A stretch of 64,000 bases of DNA from Ashinkailepas kermadecensis (Eukaryota; Arthropoda; Thecostraca; Neolepadidae), in assembly GCA_034440615.1 (NCBI GenBank), contig JAOTOM010005141.1, forward strand, positions 248,001 to 312,000. Reading direction: 5' to 3'. Position numbers and translations under genes: made by a program. The first letter of the stretch is position 1; every line of letters starts with the position of its first letter. The notes beneath the pieces were generated by a model, which searched no databases, was not told the DNA's origin, and saw only the letters and a program-made list of their open reading frames with translations. Positions 1-13,900 of the stretch are shown here, piece after piece.

Positions 1-837
1 AGGCCAGTGCTTCCCGGTGCTTTCTCCGATGACGGCGGATGGAAGAGCGGTTGATGTTTAGCTCCTTGACATCGCGTCCGAGAACACTAGCAGTCGCAGT
101 CAGGACGTGAACGGCCGATCGATCCGTCATCTTAGTCCTGTCCAACGTTGCCGCAAGAGCTGGACTGATCATGTTGGTGGTGGCTCTCCGGATCCGTTTC
201 CGCGGACTCGTTCCGCCAACAGCATCACGGACTTCGGCAGCTTCAGCAGACGACTCTGGATCAGATGCGCTGGAACTGGTGGAGGACTCAGCTCAACCAC
301 TGCGGACGAAGACGTTGCCTCTTCTTGCGCGCGCCTCTGTTGCTCCAGCTCTCTCTCAGTTATCTGGCATCGTCGAGCTTCTTGTCCAGCAAGGACAGTA
401 TCCATATTCCCCATCCTCCCCCGTCGGCCTGGTTTGCGTTGGGCAAGCAGAAACGCCTTATCATCCGCATTCGTCATCGTCTTCAAGGCGTCTGCGTGGG
501 CCACGTCGAAGAGATTCTCCAAGACGACCATGAACGCCTCCTCCTTGGCCACCTGCGGCACCGAGCGTCGATGCTTCCCCTTCTTCAGGAGCTCGTACTC
601 CCGATGCAGCTTCTCCATTTTCGTCACCACGTTGTCCTTCCTCATCATGGGAATCCGAGCCATGCTCCAGTATCGCGCCACCATGGGAGCAACGACAAGC
701 GTCACATCACGGAGCGACGTCTTCTTCAAATGTAAGTTGTGCAGAATAACGGCTAAGACATCGCCGTTGGATGGAAGTTTGGACCCCACCAGCTCTGGCT
801 CGGGCACAACAAGGAAATCTTTGCTACGTGTAGCCAT
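1..837 (-). pseudogene. Transposase N-terminal part, broken, runs off window start
   Basis: The reading frame starts at a methionine at 837 (product begins [10 protein letters not shown]) and runs to about 172. It continues in another frame from about 195 to base 1, so there is a frameshift near 172-195. The product has a helical N-terminal region with the pattern 'ARIPMMRK', then 'ENLFDVAHADAL' and 'DDKAFLLAQRKPGRRGRMG'. The second segment contains 'AATLDRTKMTDRSAVHVL' and 'SSIRRHRRKHR'. The same order (LFD-like block, LDR..IS/MTD..AVHVL, SxIRRHR) recurs in the transposase at 19.3-20.6 kb, so both belong to one family. I know such proteins as multicopy arthropod genes but cannot name the superfamily. 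The catalytic part lies outside the window. Confidence 0.6.
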
Positions 838-1110
838 AATAATCTGAGAAAAAGAAGAGAGGGGCGAGGTTAATGCAATACCGATGCTGCCTAAGTACAC
901 TGGTGTACTTACTGTGGTAAAGTAAAAATTTCAACGTCATATGGCACTGTGGTAAAACACTGGGGTAGAGTAAAAAATCAACTTCGATGTGCAACATCTT
1001 CACACGAGCCGATTTTGAAAAAAAAATACCTACGCGGTTTTTGCATGTATATGAACAAATTCCCGGGGTAGGAGCAACATAATTCAAACTTTTGATTTTA
1101 AGGACCACCC

Positions 1111-1521
<411 letters not shown>

Positions 1522-1692
1522 TAAAAAACGCCTAAGACACTGCAAACGAATCCAGCAATGGCAGCAATTGTCAGAATGCCGAGTTTCCAGCCATATATTA
1601 GTGCTCAAATGAGATTATTGTACCGACAGCACAGGGTCACCATGAACAGTGTGACACCACCAACAACGACCAGAATGCTACCATGCTCGTGC

Positions 1693-3472
1693 CTAAATCA
1701 ACTTATCCACCTGGAATGGGACGGTCCAGAACGAACCACGGCGGTCGGGCGTGATCTGCGTCACCTTACACACGACGTCAGCAGCGTCGATTGTGCTCTT
1801 GTCCTCATTGTCGGGGAACACGTACGTGTGTTTTCCTGTCCCCTTCATGAAGGAGACCACGATAGCGGCGTCCGTCTCCGTGACTTGTCCGATGAAGCTC
1901 TTCGCTTGAGTGCGGTTCTTGAGGCGGACGATCAGGAAGTCGCCGACGTGGCGCTTAGCTAAGTCCAATTCCACCACACCAGCCGGCAGGGGGATGGACT
2001 TGCTGGTCGGGCACTTCCCGATCGTCCGACCGGCAAGAGCGGGCTGAGCGAGTGGCGATGTGGCCGGCCGCTTCGGTTGCTTCGACGGACGCGGTGGAGT
2101 TGTCGGGAAGGGGTCATCGAGGTCCTCCGCTTCGTTCGAGCATCTCTCCTCGTCCGAGCTGCTCTCCTCATCTGAGGCGTTGTCCCCGACGGCGCGCCCT
2201 GGGACGACATTGAGCTTCGTGCGACGGACGCGGGACGGCCCGGCCCCTGCGTCACTGTGCCCTCGCAGTGCCTGGAGGTGCTCCACGATCGCACCATCCA
2301 TGACCTCCGCTGTTAGCTGTGCGCGAGGGAGCTTGGCGAGGTCTGGCTCAGCGGAGACCGGGTAGAGCCCACACGTGCGAAACCCCGCGATTAGGTTGTC
2401 CGTGTTGAGCACTTGTACGGGCTCCTTCAGCTTGCTCGGGAACATGGTCTTGGGGAGGGTGGTGTTCTTCTTGCCCGAAGCCGTCACTCGCCATTGGTTG
2501 ATGATCGATCTCCACTTTCGCTTCAGGTGGCCGAAGAATGCCACGTCCAGCGACTGGGTTAAGTGCGTACTGTTCGGAGGTAGGCACAGGAACCTGATGT
2601 TGTTGTCCTTGCACGAGCTCACCACCCTCTCTGGCAGATGGTACGACAGGTTGTCGCCGATGATTGCTTTCGTCCCCGCCTTGCGGCGGAGGTGCGGAAG
2701 GCATATCTTGAAATACCAATCCTCGAATGACTTTTCGTCGAACCATCCGGAAGACGCGAATGTGTACATGGCGCCAGTGGGGCCGCCTGTGGTCCATTCC
2801 TCATAGAGGTTGTGCGCTTTGTAAACCACGTACGGCGGAAGCAGGTGGCCTGCCGCCGTTCCCGCGAACATAACAGACACCCCGGCCTTGCTGTGGTTTT
2901 TTTACAGCCTCAGGGTACTTCATGCCCCTCTTCATGATGGCCTTCTTGCGCCCCGGGTCATCCGTCATTGCGGTTTCATCATAATTTATCAGGTTCTCGG
3001 GGGCGACGCCGTCGAGCGACTCCTCGACATTCTTGAAGGACTCATTGATGATGTCAGCATTGACCTTGGCCCGGGAAACCTTGATATTTCCCGCCATGCG
3101 CGACGTCAGCCGGTTCCGGGACATGAAGCTCTGGATCCAGTCCCAGCCGGGCACGTTGTTCTGGAACTGCGGATGCTTGACGCCGCTGCGTTCCAGGAAG
3201 ATTTTGACAAGCATCTTGACGTCTACCGCCGTGCAGGGGAAGCCCCACTCAGCGAGTTGGTTCAGCCTTGCAGCCAGGTGCAGCTCTTCCTCGTTGTTGA
3301 GGGCACAGGGCCGCCCTGGCTTGGCTCCATGCGCACCAGCTAACTTGTTGGCCAGGGTCTGCCGGTTTATGCCATGCACTTTCGCCGCTTGACGAATAGA
3401 GACGCCAGTCTTGACATCGTCCATAGCCGCCTTGATGTCCTCATTGGTGAAGTTCTTGTACGGGCGCGGCAT
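1693..3472 (-). pseudogene. Tigger/pogo-type DDE transposase, one frameshift
   Basis: The likely start is MPRPYKNF at 3472. The N-terminus has a pipsqueak-like helix-turn-helix ('SIRQAAKVHGINRQTLANK'), followed by a CENP-B-like DNA-binding region ending near 'GWDWIQSFMSRN'. The catalytic core has its first Asp in 'INYDETAMTDDPG', the second in 'IIGDNLSYHL' and a third in 'PPNSTHLTQSLDVAFF'. DDD is the usual pogo/Tigger triad. The C-terminus is acidic and Ser-rich with a basic tail. The frame breaks inside seven T's at 2897-2903 (A7 in the coding sense). Removing one A would join '...VKNHSKAGVSVMFAG' in frame, so the gene is otherwise nearly full length at about 590 residues. I did not find convincing terminal inverted repeats. 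Confidence 0.88.
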
Positions 3473-3505
3473 CCTGCCCACCTGAGGGATATGAGCAATG
3501 AGCAT

Positions 3506-6500
3506 CTTACAGCATGTATAAGTAAATGAGTAGGCATTAAGCGAGGATGAATGCTTAAAAAACGTTTAGAGACAATAAACGACAACCACCACCGACTCTC
3601 CTAACAAATTACGTTGCGCATGAAGGGGGGAGGGGGGTTGACGGAGCATAACGGAGGCATACCTACCAGCCAATGCTAAGAACACTAAAACGTGCGTAGC
3701 CAGGGGGAGGGGGCTGAAAAACGTCAAAAAATTGCGTAAGGTAATTTCTGTACAGCCACTAAAATACCATGGATTCCTCTAAAATGTAGGGCGGTGTCAT
3801 TTTGTTGCAAACAAGGAATGGCTAAAGTTACCCTGAAATTAAAAAAATGTCCGTCTAACTTTAGCCACCCCACCTACAGCCCCAATGGATGACTGAATCG
3901 TCTAAAACACGGTTGGCACTAAGACAAGAAGATACAAGCATTACATTGAGGCACTTCACTTCACACACGAGCACTTAAGAGCACGCCCAGGGGTACCATC
4001 AAACCACCCTATTTTTCGGAGCATTTTGGAGCCCAGTGTGAAGAGCCTGCAGTGAGAAATTGGGAGGATAAAATTATTAAAATTGCCTTGACATTTACTG
4101 CCTAGGTCATGTACTTGCCACCAGTAAAACTTATATTCCCATTGTTTTAACACACGCCGCGCCAGACGTACCAAAATCGCATTCCCCGTTTTGGCCAAAG
4201 TTACACCGATGGCTAAAGTTAGCCTGATTGACGGTATTCATTGCATTTTGACAAATAATATATTGTGTGTTGAATATTGGTGAAGTGATAAATACTGTCA
4301 AATTAATAATTCAACAAATAATTAAAATAGATGAGACCAAATAAAATAAAATATATTTAATTGCAAACAACATCATTTGGTTCTATAAACCTTTGATAAG
4401 AATATCAGCTAAGCTCAGAATGTAAACAGATAAACTTTCATCTCATTGCAGGCAAAATACCTGAATTCAAAGTGGTCATACACCTACATCACAGCAAGTT
4501 TGTATCAGTAGTGAAGCATAATAAAATGTTATGGGCACAAATGCTCAAAGCTGGTCGAAGCGCCCTAAAGCCGAAATAACTAACTAACCTCACAGCAAGG
4601 GTTGGTGACACCATGAAAACATTGCATCCATATTCAGTTGTTTATTTCAACAGTCCACAGTTTGATTCTGTACACACCACATTCCATTATATTTTGAATG
4701 CAAGCAATGCTACCATAGAAAGTGCAGAAGATCCCTGGTCAACATGCCTCTCACATAACCCTCATCAGGGGAGGAGATGGTTTTCAACCCCCTAAGGTCT
4801 CTGAAACTACAAAAACTAGAAGCACACAATTTGGAGGAATTACAGCTGTAGTAAACTTGCTGCAGTATATATTTCATGACCCTAGGTCAATGTCTTCAGG
4901 CTCAAATGAGGTCACAATTGGCCTCCACTATACCCCAGCAGGCACTGTCATATGTACACAGAAAGTGTGCATGTTCCACTGCCGAACGGTAAGTAGAGAC
5001 CATTCGTCTGACAGTGTGTTTTTACATGTGGTGGTACAGACCATGCATGCCATCATTACGTTCGGTAGTATGGACTGTAGGTGCGCTCGTTACAGCCAGC
5101 ATTCAAATATTAACACTAACATTGACTGTGCAAGCATGAAGACCAGCATTGAGAACAGGCTTCAGCCTCTAAATTTCATAAAAATAACAAGAATACAAGT
5201 ACTGATTTCATTGGCATATATTCGAGGACAAATATACAATATCAATATCATATAATTGTGCAGTGTAGATATTGAGAGGGCCAACACCAGCATCAAGGGT
5301 AGAAGGTCTGACAGGGTTGGTGGGGGGGGGGGGCCACTCACACTGAGTACCTCAGATGATATGCTGATAGTACCCTCCCCAGTCAGTTGCATTCCCTATT
5401 GCTTGAGCATTACTGGAGTGGGGTGGATGGATGGTGCGAACTTGGAAGGTTGAACATGACGCACATCAATGGTAATCCCCATAGTGCTGGATTCAAGCAG
5501 ATGGCAATTTCAGTGTTTAGTGGGGAAGGGACAGTGCTCCATGTCTGTCCTTCACCTCCTCATTCCACCACTTATGGTGGATAATGATGGAGTTTGTGAT
5601 CTTCCTTGAGTGTTGAGGCTGCTAAATCCCTAGCTGCTCACTGTAGCTGAACTTCATCAAAATACAAATCAAAGCTGTCAATTTTTTTCCTGGGCACTGC
5701 TCTCCACCAAAATGTGCACAACCTAGAACATGTGTTATTGCAAGCTGTGTATTTACCATGATTGTTGAACATGAACAATCTTCATGAAATACAAATGATG
5801 ACTCATGCAATAGATAAAGCAATTTCATTTTGATATAGCACCCAATTCATGAAGAACATGGTCATCAAAATTAGACTTTGTTTGGACCATTGCTGATTGA
5901 AGGAATCAGCTGAATGTAGTTCTATTTTCATTTGCTCCAGAAATAAAATTCAACTCTCCAGAAATATATTGCTTATTTACACCCTGATGCCTAACTGAGC
6001 GAATTTGGACACTTAGTCAGTCAGTAGGCTAAAAATGAAAGAATGGTTAAAAATACCAGCAATGAGCCTCTGATGTCAATATGAATATAAATTCATCCTT
6101 CACTTTTGAGTGCAGAAAGTGATTGTGATCAAATGTGATGAATGTAGGAAAGTCCTTATTGGCACGCGAAAGTCTAGCGACCTCTTGTTCGCGATAACTC
6201 CAGTTACAAAAGTACCAGCACCTTTTGCTGCCCTGTATTGCACTGCAGCACTCCACGATCACACGAGAACTCCAGACACCGTACAGTACGTTCTCCTCGG
6301 AAGGTAAGCCGTGATACTGCCTTTCCTATGAATTTAGAAGCCGAATTTAGTTGGGTATAGAGAATATTGCATACACTGAATTGCATACAATAAAGAATAT
6401 TGCACCAATGAATGAACAACATAGCATACACTAGCAAAATTAGTTCTTGTGAAATTTAACCAACTCACTCAATATACCAATGTGTGGTACATTTAGGAAT

Positions 6501-7439
6501 TGCAGCATTATTTTCCTCCAGCTATGGTTTTTTTTTATCTCTGCACCATCTGATGAGATAATTTTGAACTAACAATCTGGTTGAGAATGGGTAACACCAA
6601 AGATAAGCAGGAATGCAAATCATGATTGTAGAAAACTGATGTCATGTTACCACAATTATTTGTGGTGTATTGAGTGGAAAACAGCAATGATAATGTAGCT
6701 AATACATGTGTATGACAATAAAACACATGCACCAAAACCTGGACCATGTATTACAGGCTATTGTCAAAGCCCGCCCTCCCAATCACTCATAGCCAGAGTA
6801 GGATCTGTGTTTTGTGATCCTGGATGTGGATAATACACTGTGTGTACTTGAAAATGGAGTTTTTTTAAGGCCTGTGGTAGCAATATCTCCGGTTTTCACT
6901 TTCAACTGATTCATGAGCAGTTCATAGCCATCACAGAGCAGTTCATAGCCAAAAACGTTATTTAACGTCCAAAATAGAAGAATGAGAGGATAATTTTATG
7001 CAGAGGATAAAAACATATGTTCAGAGTTGGAGTTATATCCTGGAACCCTGGATGTGCAGAGGAAAAACATTGGGCCATCAAATTTGGAGAGGGTCATTTT
7101 GTTTTCCTTCATGAGATTATAAATTTCATTTTGTACTTCCTGGTAAGTTTGGGTATTTTATTAACAAGCAGTGAACTTTGTCATTGTCCCACAGCATCAT
7201 GCAACATTCCAGTAAGAAAAAGGAGGGTATAATTTTGTAGAGATAATGGGTTATGGATGACATTGTATAATGGATGGATGAGGGTATAATGGGTCCAGGA
7301 AAAGCCAGTTTTCCCAACCTGATTACGGTTGATGTTCAAAACATAAGTCTCAGAATATTTAGCTCTCCATTTTGAAAACATACACTATGTACATAGCACA
7401 CAATGTACGACTGTTCACTGGATGGAATTATTAAACAAT
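3506..7439. other. Long non-coding stretch, no gene recognised
   Basis: AT-rich sequence without convincing coding potential. It holds an 11-bp inverted pair (GGCTAAAGTTA at 3820-3830, its complement at 3856-3866) and a G10 run near 5324-5333. Short open frames here resemble nothing I know. Confidence 0.6.
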
Positions 7440-7772
7440 TCAAGTGTTATGCATGAACGTGCATGCACATTCAGGACAGCCTCTTGTTCCCGGATTATAA
7501 TTGCTTCGAATACTCAGGCGTCGCTTGTCCGATGTTGCTCTCAGGATTACGGTGTTGCGTGTCAGATCTGTTCGTTTTAGTCGCTGTTGGTGTTCTTGGA
7601 GCATGTGCTGCGATGATGCTGCCTCCTGTAGGTGCATCGTGAGACGGCGATATAGGGTAGTTGTCATACCGATGTAATCCACTCGGCGAAGTCTACAATC
7701 TTCGTGAGGGCATGATACTTTGTACTTTCCACTGAGACATTTACCAGAAGAGCTTTGGGACACTGCTTGCAT
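7440..7772 (-). pseudogene. Penelope-like retroelement, GIY-YIG endonuclease fragment
   Basis: The 110-residue frame contains 'KYKVSCPHEDC', then 'VDYIGMTTTLYRRLTMHLQ' and 'HMLQEHQQRLKRTDLTRNT'. This matches the C-terminal GIY-YIG domain of Penelope-like elements: a YIG core, the conserved Arg on the following helix (YRRLTMH) and a late NT.IL block. No reverse transcriptase lies upstream, so this is a 5'-truncated remnant, the usual state of such insertions. The last part ('SNYNPGTRGCPEC') seems degraded. The GIY half of the motif is not clearly conserved. Confidence 0.72.
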
Positions 7773-8258
7773 GTCAAAGTATGGCTCTATGATGGTAACA
7801 GGGTTGGTATTTTCTTTTTAACAGTTGTCACATGCCAATTTTTGCACACAGAATATTTCCATACCGAATGGACATGAACCATATATATAATAATTTATAA
7901 GTTGGTAAACAACGGCTTAGTTCAGTTTTGTATGAGCAAGGCTGCACAACATGACAGGCGAGATCTCGTCCGTGTGCAATGTGTCTGTGGTGCATGCCAA
8001 GCATTTGAAGGAGGGAGCTCTGCTAGGCATTAGGAATGCCTCGCATATGATTGCAAACCTATTTTCATTTTACACGGAAAGGTAGAAGTGGAAAACTACT
8101 AGAAGTGCAAAGTAATGGTATACAATTTGTCTTGCATGGATATCATTTCACAACAAAATGGTTATAAAACATTGGGCCTGGAAACCCATTCTCATTGTTT
8201 GCGGGGGAGGGCTTGCTTCAAGACGAAGTTAAGACAATCAGATTTTAACTACTGGCAT
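7773..8258. other. Non-coding spacer
   Basis: No gene, RNA or repeat recognised in these ~490 bases. Confidence 0.5.
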
Positions 8259-8421
8259 GGGGCGACTAGTCTAGGGTTAGTGTACTCGTCCCCAAACCGA
8301 AAGGTTATGAGTTCTACTCCCACCCGTCGCTTCTCTTCGCCCGTGATCAGTCGTCGCCAGTGACCAGCGACGCTATATAACCCAGCAATCGACGCGGCGT
8401 TAAACCAATGGACACGAACAA
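8259..8421 (+). repeat. tRNA-derived SINE, diverged copy
   Basis: It starts GGGGCGACTAGTCTAGGGTT, a box A-like head, followed by a degraded box B and the segment TCGCTTCTCTTCGCCCGTG. It ends in a tail containing GCGACGCTATATAAC and GGCGTTAAACCAA. The same order is found at 14202-14365, which identifies a dispersed family. The T-arm is worse preserved here than in the second copy. It lies directly upstream of a hAT-like coding fragment. Confidence 0.75.
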
Positions 8422-8432
8422 CTAGGTATGAG

Positions 8433-9851
8433 TGAGATTATGTGATAAAATGCTCTCTCTTCCTCTGGAGGGGAGGAACGACAAAGCTAAGGAGTACAAG
8501 AAGAAGATGGAGGATCTGAGTAGCTCCAAGAACTTCCCCTTCATCCTCGGCCTGCTGCAGCTCCTTGAGGTATATGCAGAAGTCTCCCTGGACGCCCAAC
8601 ACATGAAGTTCTTCCCTACACAGGTCTGGTCCTCGATCAAGAAGGCGCAAGAGAAAGTGGAGAGTCTGTCCAAGGAGTGGATCTGGAGCAGCGACAAGAT
8701 GAAGTTCAGTGTGATGGAGGAACCCAGGACGATTGTGGAGACTCTGCTGTCGAGTTCGAGGTTCGAGCCGAAGCTTCTGGAGAAGAATGTGACAAGGAAA
8801 GGCCAGGAACTGAGAGAGGCGGGTTTGCTGGAAGAAGACGAGAAAGTGTCAAGTCTCTTTAAGGATGATGAACAGGCCAAAGCCCTGGCCGGTGAATCTT
8901 ACATGAAGGAGATAGATGATGTCGAAATCAAGTCTGTGGAAAAGGAGCTCTCGAAGCTGGCAGAAACGATTTCAAAGGACTGGAAAAGGAGACAGAGGCA
9001 GTCAAAGCTTGAAGAAGCTGCTTCTGAGGTTCTGGGTCAGGAACCATCTGATGACAACCTCGAAGATGATGATGACTCCAACACTGAGATGATGACAACG
9101 TTAACCAAGTTGATCGATGAACTGCCGCAGTACCAGAAGGACAAGTTCGACCCAGTGGAGATTCTTCCTGGTCTCCTCAGCTACAAGCAGTTCACTAGAG
9201 ATCTCCAAGGTGTCCCCGAAAATGACAACTACTCCGCCTGGTACAGAAAGTTCGTGAAGCCAGAGAATTCCAAGGAGTGCAACACCAAGTTCTCCGAGCT
9301 GTTCGAGAACCTGCAGGTCAGGAGCTCCAGCGAGGCCATAGCCGAGACTGTCGGATCCATCATGTCCAACCACGTGGGGAAGGGCCGCTACCTCAACCCC
9401 CACAACTTCAGCAAGGAGATGTGCTTAGAGTACAATCTAGGCCCCCAGGTGAGCTAGACAACCTGTTTAATTCCATAGAATTTGAAATAACATTTATTTA
9501 TTCGATCTCGACACCTGTTTAATTCCATAGAATTTGAAATAACATTGATTTATTCGATCTCGACAATCGAAAAAATGACGAAGTCCAAGAGTAAACTGAC
9601 ACATAGCCAAATTCATGGGTGGCCAGATAAAAGAATCACCCTGTATGTTCCAGCACATGCTCGAGGGTCTGTGTGAGCAAGTCTACAACATCAGACAGAA
9701 GGAGTTCATCTACAAGTGAGACGGCGAGGGGAGGTTGGTGACTGAGAGAAGCGGCATGAGGCTGGTGGACCGTGACGTCGGAGCCGCGATCAGGACCTTC
9801 AGGAAGAACCAGATGAAGTCCTCCAAGTTTCCCCTGGACTTCTGGGTGTGA
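8433..9851 (+). pseudogene. hAT-like transposase C-terminal half, two exons, one in-frame TGA
   Basis: The first exon is open to 9448 and ends at CCCCAG|GTGAGC. The second exon starts after TTCCAG at 9653, and the two join in frame ('LGPQ' to 'HMLEGLCEQVYN'). The frame meets TGA at 9717-9719, then continues open to TGA at 9849-9851. The block 'SEAIAETVGSIMSNHVGKGR' followed by 'NPHNFSKEM' resembles the C-terminal dimerisation-type region of a hAT-like family related to ZNF862/KIAA1586-type proteins. A helical, acidic middle part (about residues 30-200) precedes it. No BED/TTF finger or catalytic Asp lies upstream, so the copy is 5'-truncated. The open first exon suggests recent loss, or a retained fragment. 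Family assignment is from memory. Confidence 0.6.
9461..9564. repeat. 52-bp tandem duplication in the intron
   Basis: Two nearly identical 52-bp copies (9461-9512 and 9513-9564) begin ACCTGTTTAATTCC and end TTCGATCTCGAC. They differ by one base (TTTATT versus TTGATT). They lie inside the putative intron of the hAT-like gene. Confidence 0.93.
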
Positions 9852-10927
9852 ATTCTATATTTCAGCTAGACAAATCGATGTAACTGCAATGTCAAGGAAT
9901 AAATAGCAGAAGAGATGTACGAGTAGAGTGTATTTACTTGATATTTACGAAATCGCGAAAAATTCCAGGGTTTTCTTAGGTTGCGTAAGTTTTCCAGTAT
10001 GGTGCACAGCGGAAAATCCATGATGGCCTCAAAGCCCACATGTAAGAATTCGTGCCCGGCCCAAGTATTATTTTCCCCTGGGCTGACAGCCTTCGGCGAT
10101 CTCGCACTCAACGACTGGACGAATCTGCACCGCCACTCGGACAGGCAACACCTTCTTGGTAGACATGGTGCCGGCTGCCGACACACCGCAGCATGACAGT
10201 CGACCTGCGCATAGCCGCGCTCCGGACGCAGTGCGACTTTGGTGACCGATACGGAATAGGTAATGGCGGTAGCACATGATAGTACATGAAGAAATGCGTC
10301 CCCCTCGTTCCTCCCCTCCCCTTTTGCTTCAATATTCAGTTTCAAGGACACATTGATATTGGGTGTCATGGCGTATTTCGGCATGCTACTATATGCTTTT
10401 GGACGTCGTACACCGAATGAAAAACTATTATTTTAACGCCGTCGCCCGTGGGGTGCCGCTTAAGCAGCTCACATTAACATTACACTTTCACCGATGCCTG
10501 AATGTCATCTTGTCCTCAAACCTAGACAATTGTGTCGATAATCCGAAAAGCTAGCGACATTTTAAACCGCGCGCATAGGTATGTTGAAGTTGGACTAAAG
10601 CAGAGGTGAGTCATTTAAGTAGGTGTCTGAGCCCAAACACGGTGTGACGCATGCATCATATGAATTATTTCCAATCTGGGAAATACGACCATCATACATA
10701 ACTTTGTGTGTGTCCGTGAAACAACGTTGAAACAAAAACAAATGCTGCAGAAAGTCGTACACAGCCAAGTTTTATCCAGCTTGAGCTGTCAGGTGGCTCC
10801 AGCTGATTTCATTCAGGTTGCTTAACGCTGTGCTAGCACGGCAGTGCAATAGAGTTCCCTTCCCGACACACTAATCAAGCGCTATCTGGAGGCGAAATTG
10901 AATCAGAGCCGCTACTACATCCGGTAG
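9852..10927. other. Non-coding stretch left of the hAT element
   Basis: No coding region or structured repeat recognised. Open frames on both strands near 9.9-10.4 kb show no domain. Confidence 0.55.
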
Positions 10928-10935
10928 GTGCGCAC

Positions 10936-13900
10936 TAGGGATGATAATCCCGGGACTTTTTCTCAATCCCGGGATCCAGGGATTCTGAGTGGGTCAATCC
11001 CGGGATATCCCGGGATCCCGGGATTGAGCTGTTTTCTAGGAATATGTCGATAATTTGTTTTTTTCCTTAAATATCGTATGTGGGCCATACCTACAACCAT
11101 TTCAAGGGTTCCCCGTTGAAAGTAATTTATATTTAAGTGCATTATAGCCGCATGAGACAGAAAAGTTAAATACCACACTAAAAATATATTCCTGGGTTCT
11201 TCGTGCTACCTACACAAAGCGTACACGAATTATACTGTTTATGTATTTCCCGGTTACATGTCTTCCTTCTATCTAGCCAGCATGCAATTGTTTTCCCTGC
11301 GTCTTGAAAGCCGGTCAATTGCAGGTTCCAGCCGGTCACTAAGTGTTACGGTAGTTGCATTTCAAGAAGCAGAGAGCATCAACAGTGTCGTCACCAAGAC
11401 GCGACCGCACCTTTGTAACAATATTTCCAACGGTTGAAAACACACGCTCAGACTCAACACTCGTGGGCACAATTCCCTTGAGCCAGCTGTAGGCCACCGC
11501 CACCATGCCCGTCTTTCCTGAGACTGATAAGTTCTCTAATTATTTTCTGATAGCCTTGGCCATAAGGGAAGAATTAGAGAACTTGATTCCGGATGCACAT
11601 GACTGCCCTGGGGCATCTGGAACTCTGACCTGGTCTAGAGCATGTTGTAGCATCGACTGAAGTGACTGCGTTGGTGCAGGATCATCAACGTCCATTACTT
11701 CTGTCTCTACACCTACTTCAGCTGTATCCACCCTTTCTCCCATCCTTTCCATCATGCGCAAGACTAAGTCTTGCGTGTCCCTGCGGGAGGCACTGGGGAA
11801 AATGTAATTCCACTCACTATCTGCTGACAGGTTGTTGTGGAGTAGCTGCAGAACTTTCGCCGTTTTTGACCATCGCTGCCTGATTCGCTGACTCAGGGCA
11901 TCACTCAGTTTGTTTGCAACCACACCACGTTCCTTATCAAGCGCACCTAACATAAATTTTAAAGCAGCTTCAGCCTCCAAGATGCCACTCTCTCTGCGGC
12001 ATAGGGCTTCTGCTCCCAGTTTCATGATCTGAAGGCAGCGAATGGTCTCCGGCACAATGGCGTATTCATAATCATCAATCATTTTCATATGCTTGTCTCT
12101 TATGTCGATGAGAGCCTTGTGGACAGCTATTTTGAGGGTATCAAACCGATCTAGCATATCGTACAGACTATTCCACCGGGTTTTGCAGTCTAACACTAGC
12201 ATCAGTTCCTTTCCATGCTCCTCTTTTACGTACTTCTGGAGTACCTCGTTCCGAACAGGGGACTTTCTAAACCAGCGGACAATTTGTCTAATTCTCTGAA
12301 CGGCCTGAGAAAGCGAGCCATGTAGCTCGCGGTGACCGGTGGCGGCATCCTCGTCTGCATCGTTGCCGTTATCATCGCCATCGCAGTCGGACTCGTCTGA
12401 CGAGCTCATCTGCAAGACGACGTAGGTTACGGAAACTTCGTGATGTTCGCAACAAGCAATGACGCCGCAATTAATACTGAATATTGCACTAATTTTTACG
12501 CATTTTTACATCATATTTGCATCAGAAAACAGATGAAACAAAAAGACGAATAGCGGTATCTTAATGTCTAGGATTTTCCGACACATAAACCCAGCTCACC
12601 TGATCAGGTGCACCACCACGGTCGTCGTCTGCCTGTCCGGGGGTCTCTTCTCCGGCGTCACTCGAGTATAGGGCGTCAATAACGGCGAGGTGCACGCCGT
12701 GTGCGAGGCAGAGCTGGTGTTCGCACGGCAGCGCCTTCCCGAATTTCACCATCACGGACGCTCCGTCCGTTGTGACGCAGGTAACGTGCTTGCTGAGCTC
12801 GAGGCCAAATTCGGCCAGCTTGCCCTTCAGAAGATCCAGGCACTTCTCTGCTGGCATTGAGCCATGACAACGAGCGACACCGAGACCCCACATCTGGCCG
12901 TCGCAGTGGACGGTCACACTCATGTAGCGACGGTTCCTCAGGGAAGTATATTCGTCGATTGTAAGCGAGAACCTTTTGCCCTTAGATACTTCTTCGGACA
13001 GATTCGCCTTCACGTTACACTTCAGGCGAGCGCAATGTCTGAGGACCCGCCGGCGGATCGTATTGTGATGTGTTGGAAGGTTCTTATATCCTTTGGCAGC
13101 CATTAATCCGCGTAGGTCTGGCGAGGTACAAAAAACTGTAAATGGAAGCCCATCTCTTGCGCACATTCTGGCAAGAACGGCATCCAGGTCGTCGTCCGTT
13201 TTCGATAAGTAATAGCTATCCAAGGTCCTCATTCCTTTTGGAGTGGGCGCCGTATGCCTGGGGCTCTCACCTTGACCCGACTCGACTTGACCTTCAGACA
13301 TGTCCTTGGATTGGGATGGTCCAGCAACACCCATTCCACCATGCTTACTCTTGAGGTGAACATGAAGTCCTTTCGTGGAACCTCCGGATATTTTCAATAC
13401 TTTTTTACAGATACGACACTTCGCTGTGTTTCCAGTCTCACCTCTCAGAAAGTGTTCCCACACTACGCTTCCTTTGAATTCCACAAAATCCGGCATCTTT
13501 ATATCAGCCCTTAAGCTTAGCTTCGTCGGCTTCGTCGAAAATGCTCAGAATAGATAAAATTCGGAGATTGGAGGATACCACCACCATCAACAACAACACC
13601 ACGGTGCCCTGCCAGCGCCACTCCGCCTCAAAGCACTGGGAGTCAGTCACTGAGGCGCAGGACAGGGCACAGCCCGCGACGGCCGCTGACTCACATCCGG
13701 TGTAGCATGTCCTCGAGTAATATGACCTGCCGTGGAGAGGCGGCCCGGGAGCCACGCGGGGGCTCGGAGCCTGACACCGTGTGAAACGCTGTCGAACACG
13801 ATCGCTGAATTGCAGGACGCAGCTGGCTAATATGAGAAGAACATAGTACAGTTCAGAAATTTGGACACAAAACCACTCAAATTCGTCAAAATTTTACGTA

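Noticed and set aside
107..847. 246-codon plus-strand frame at the window start
   Set aside because: Shadow of the minus-strand transposase, which has family motifs; the plus frame has none.
9717..9719. TGA as a selenocysteine codon
   Set aside because: No selenoprotein family resemblance and no visible SECIS-like hairpin was identified; a simple stop is the better reading.
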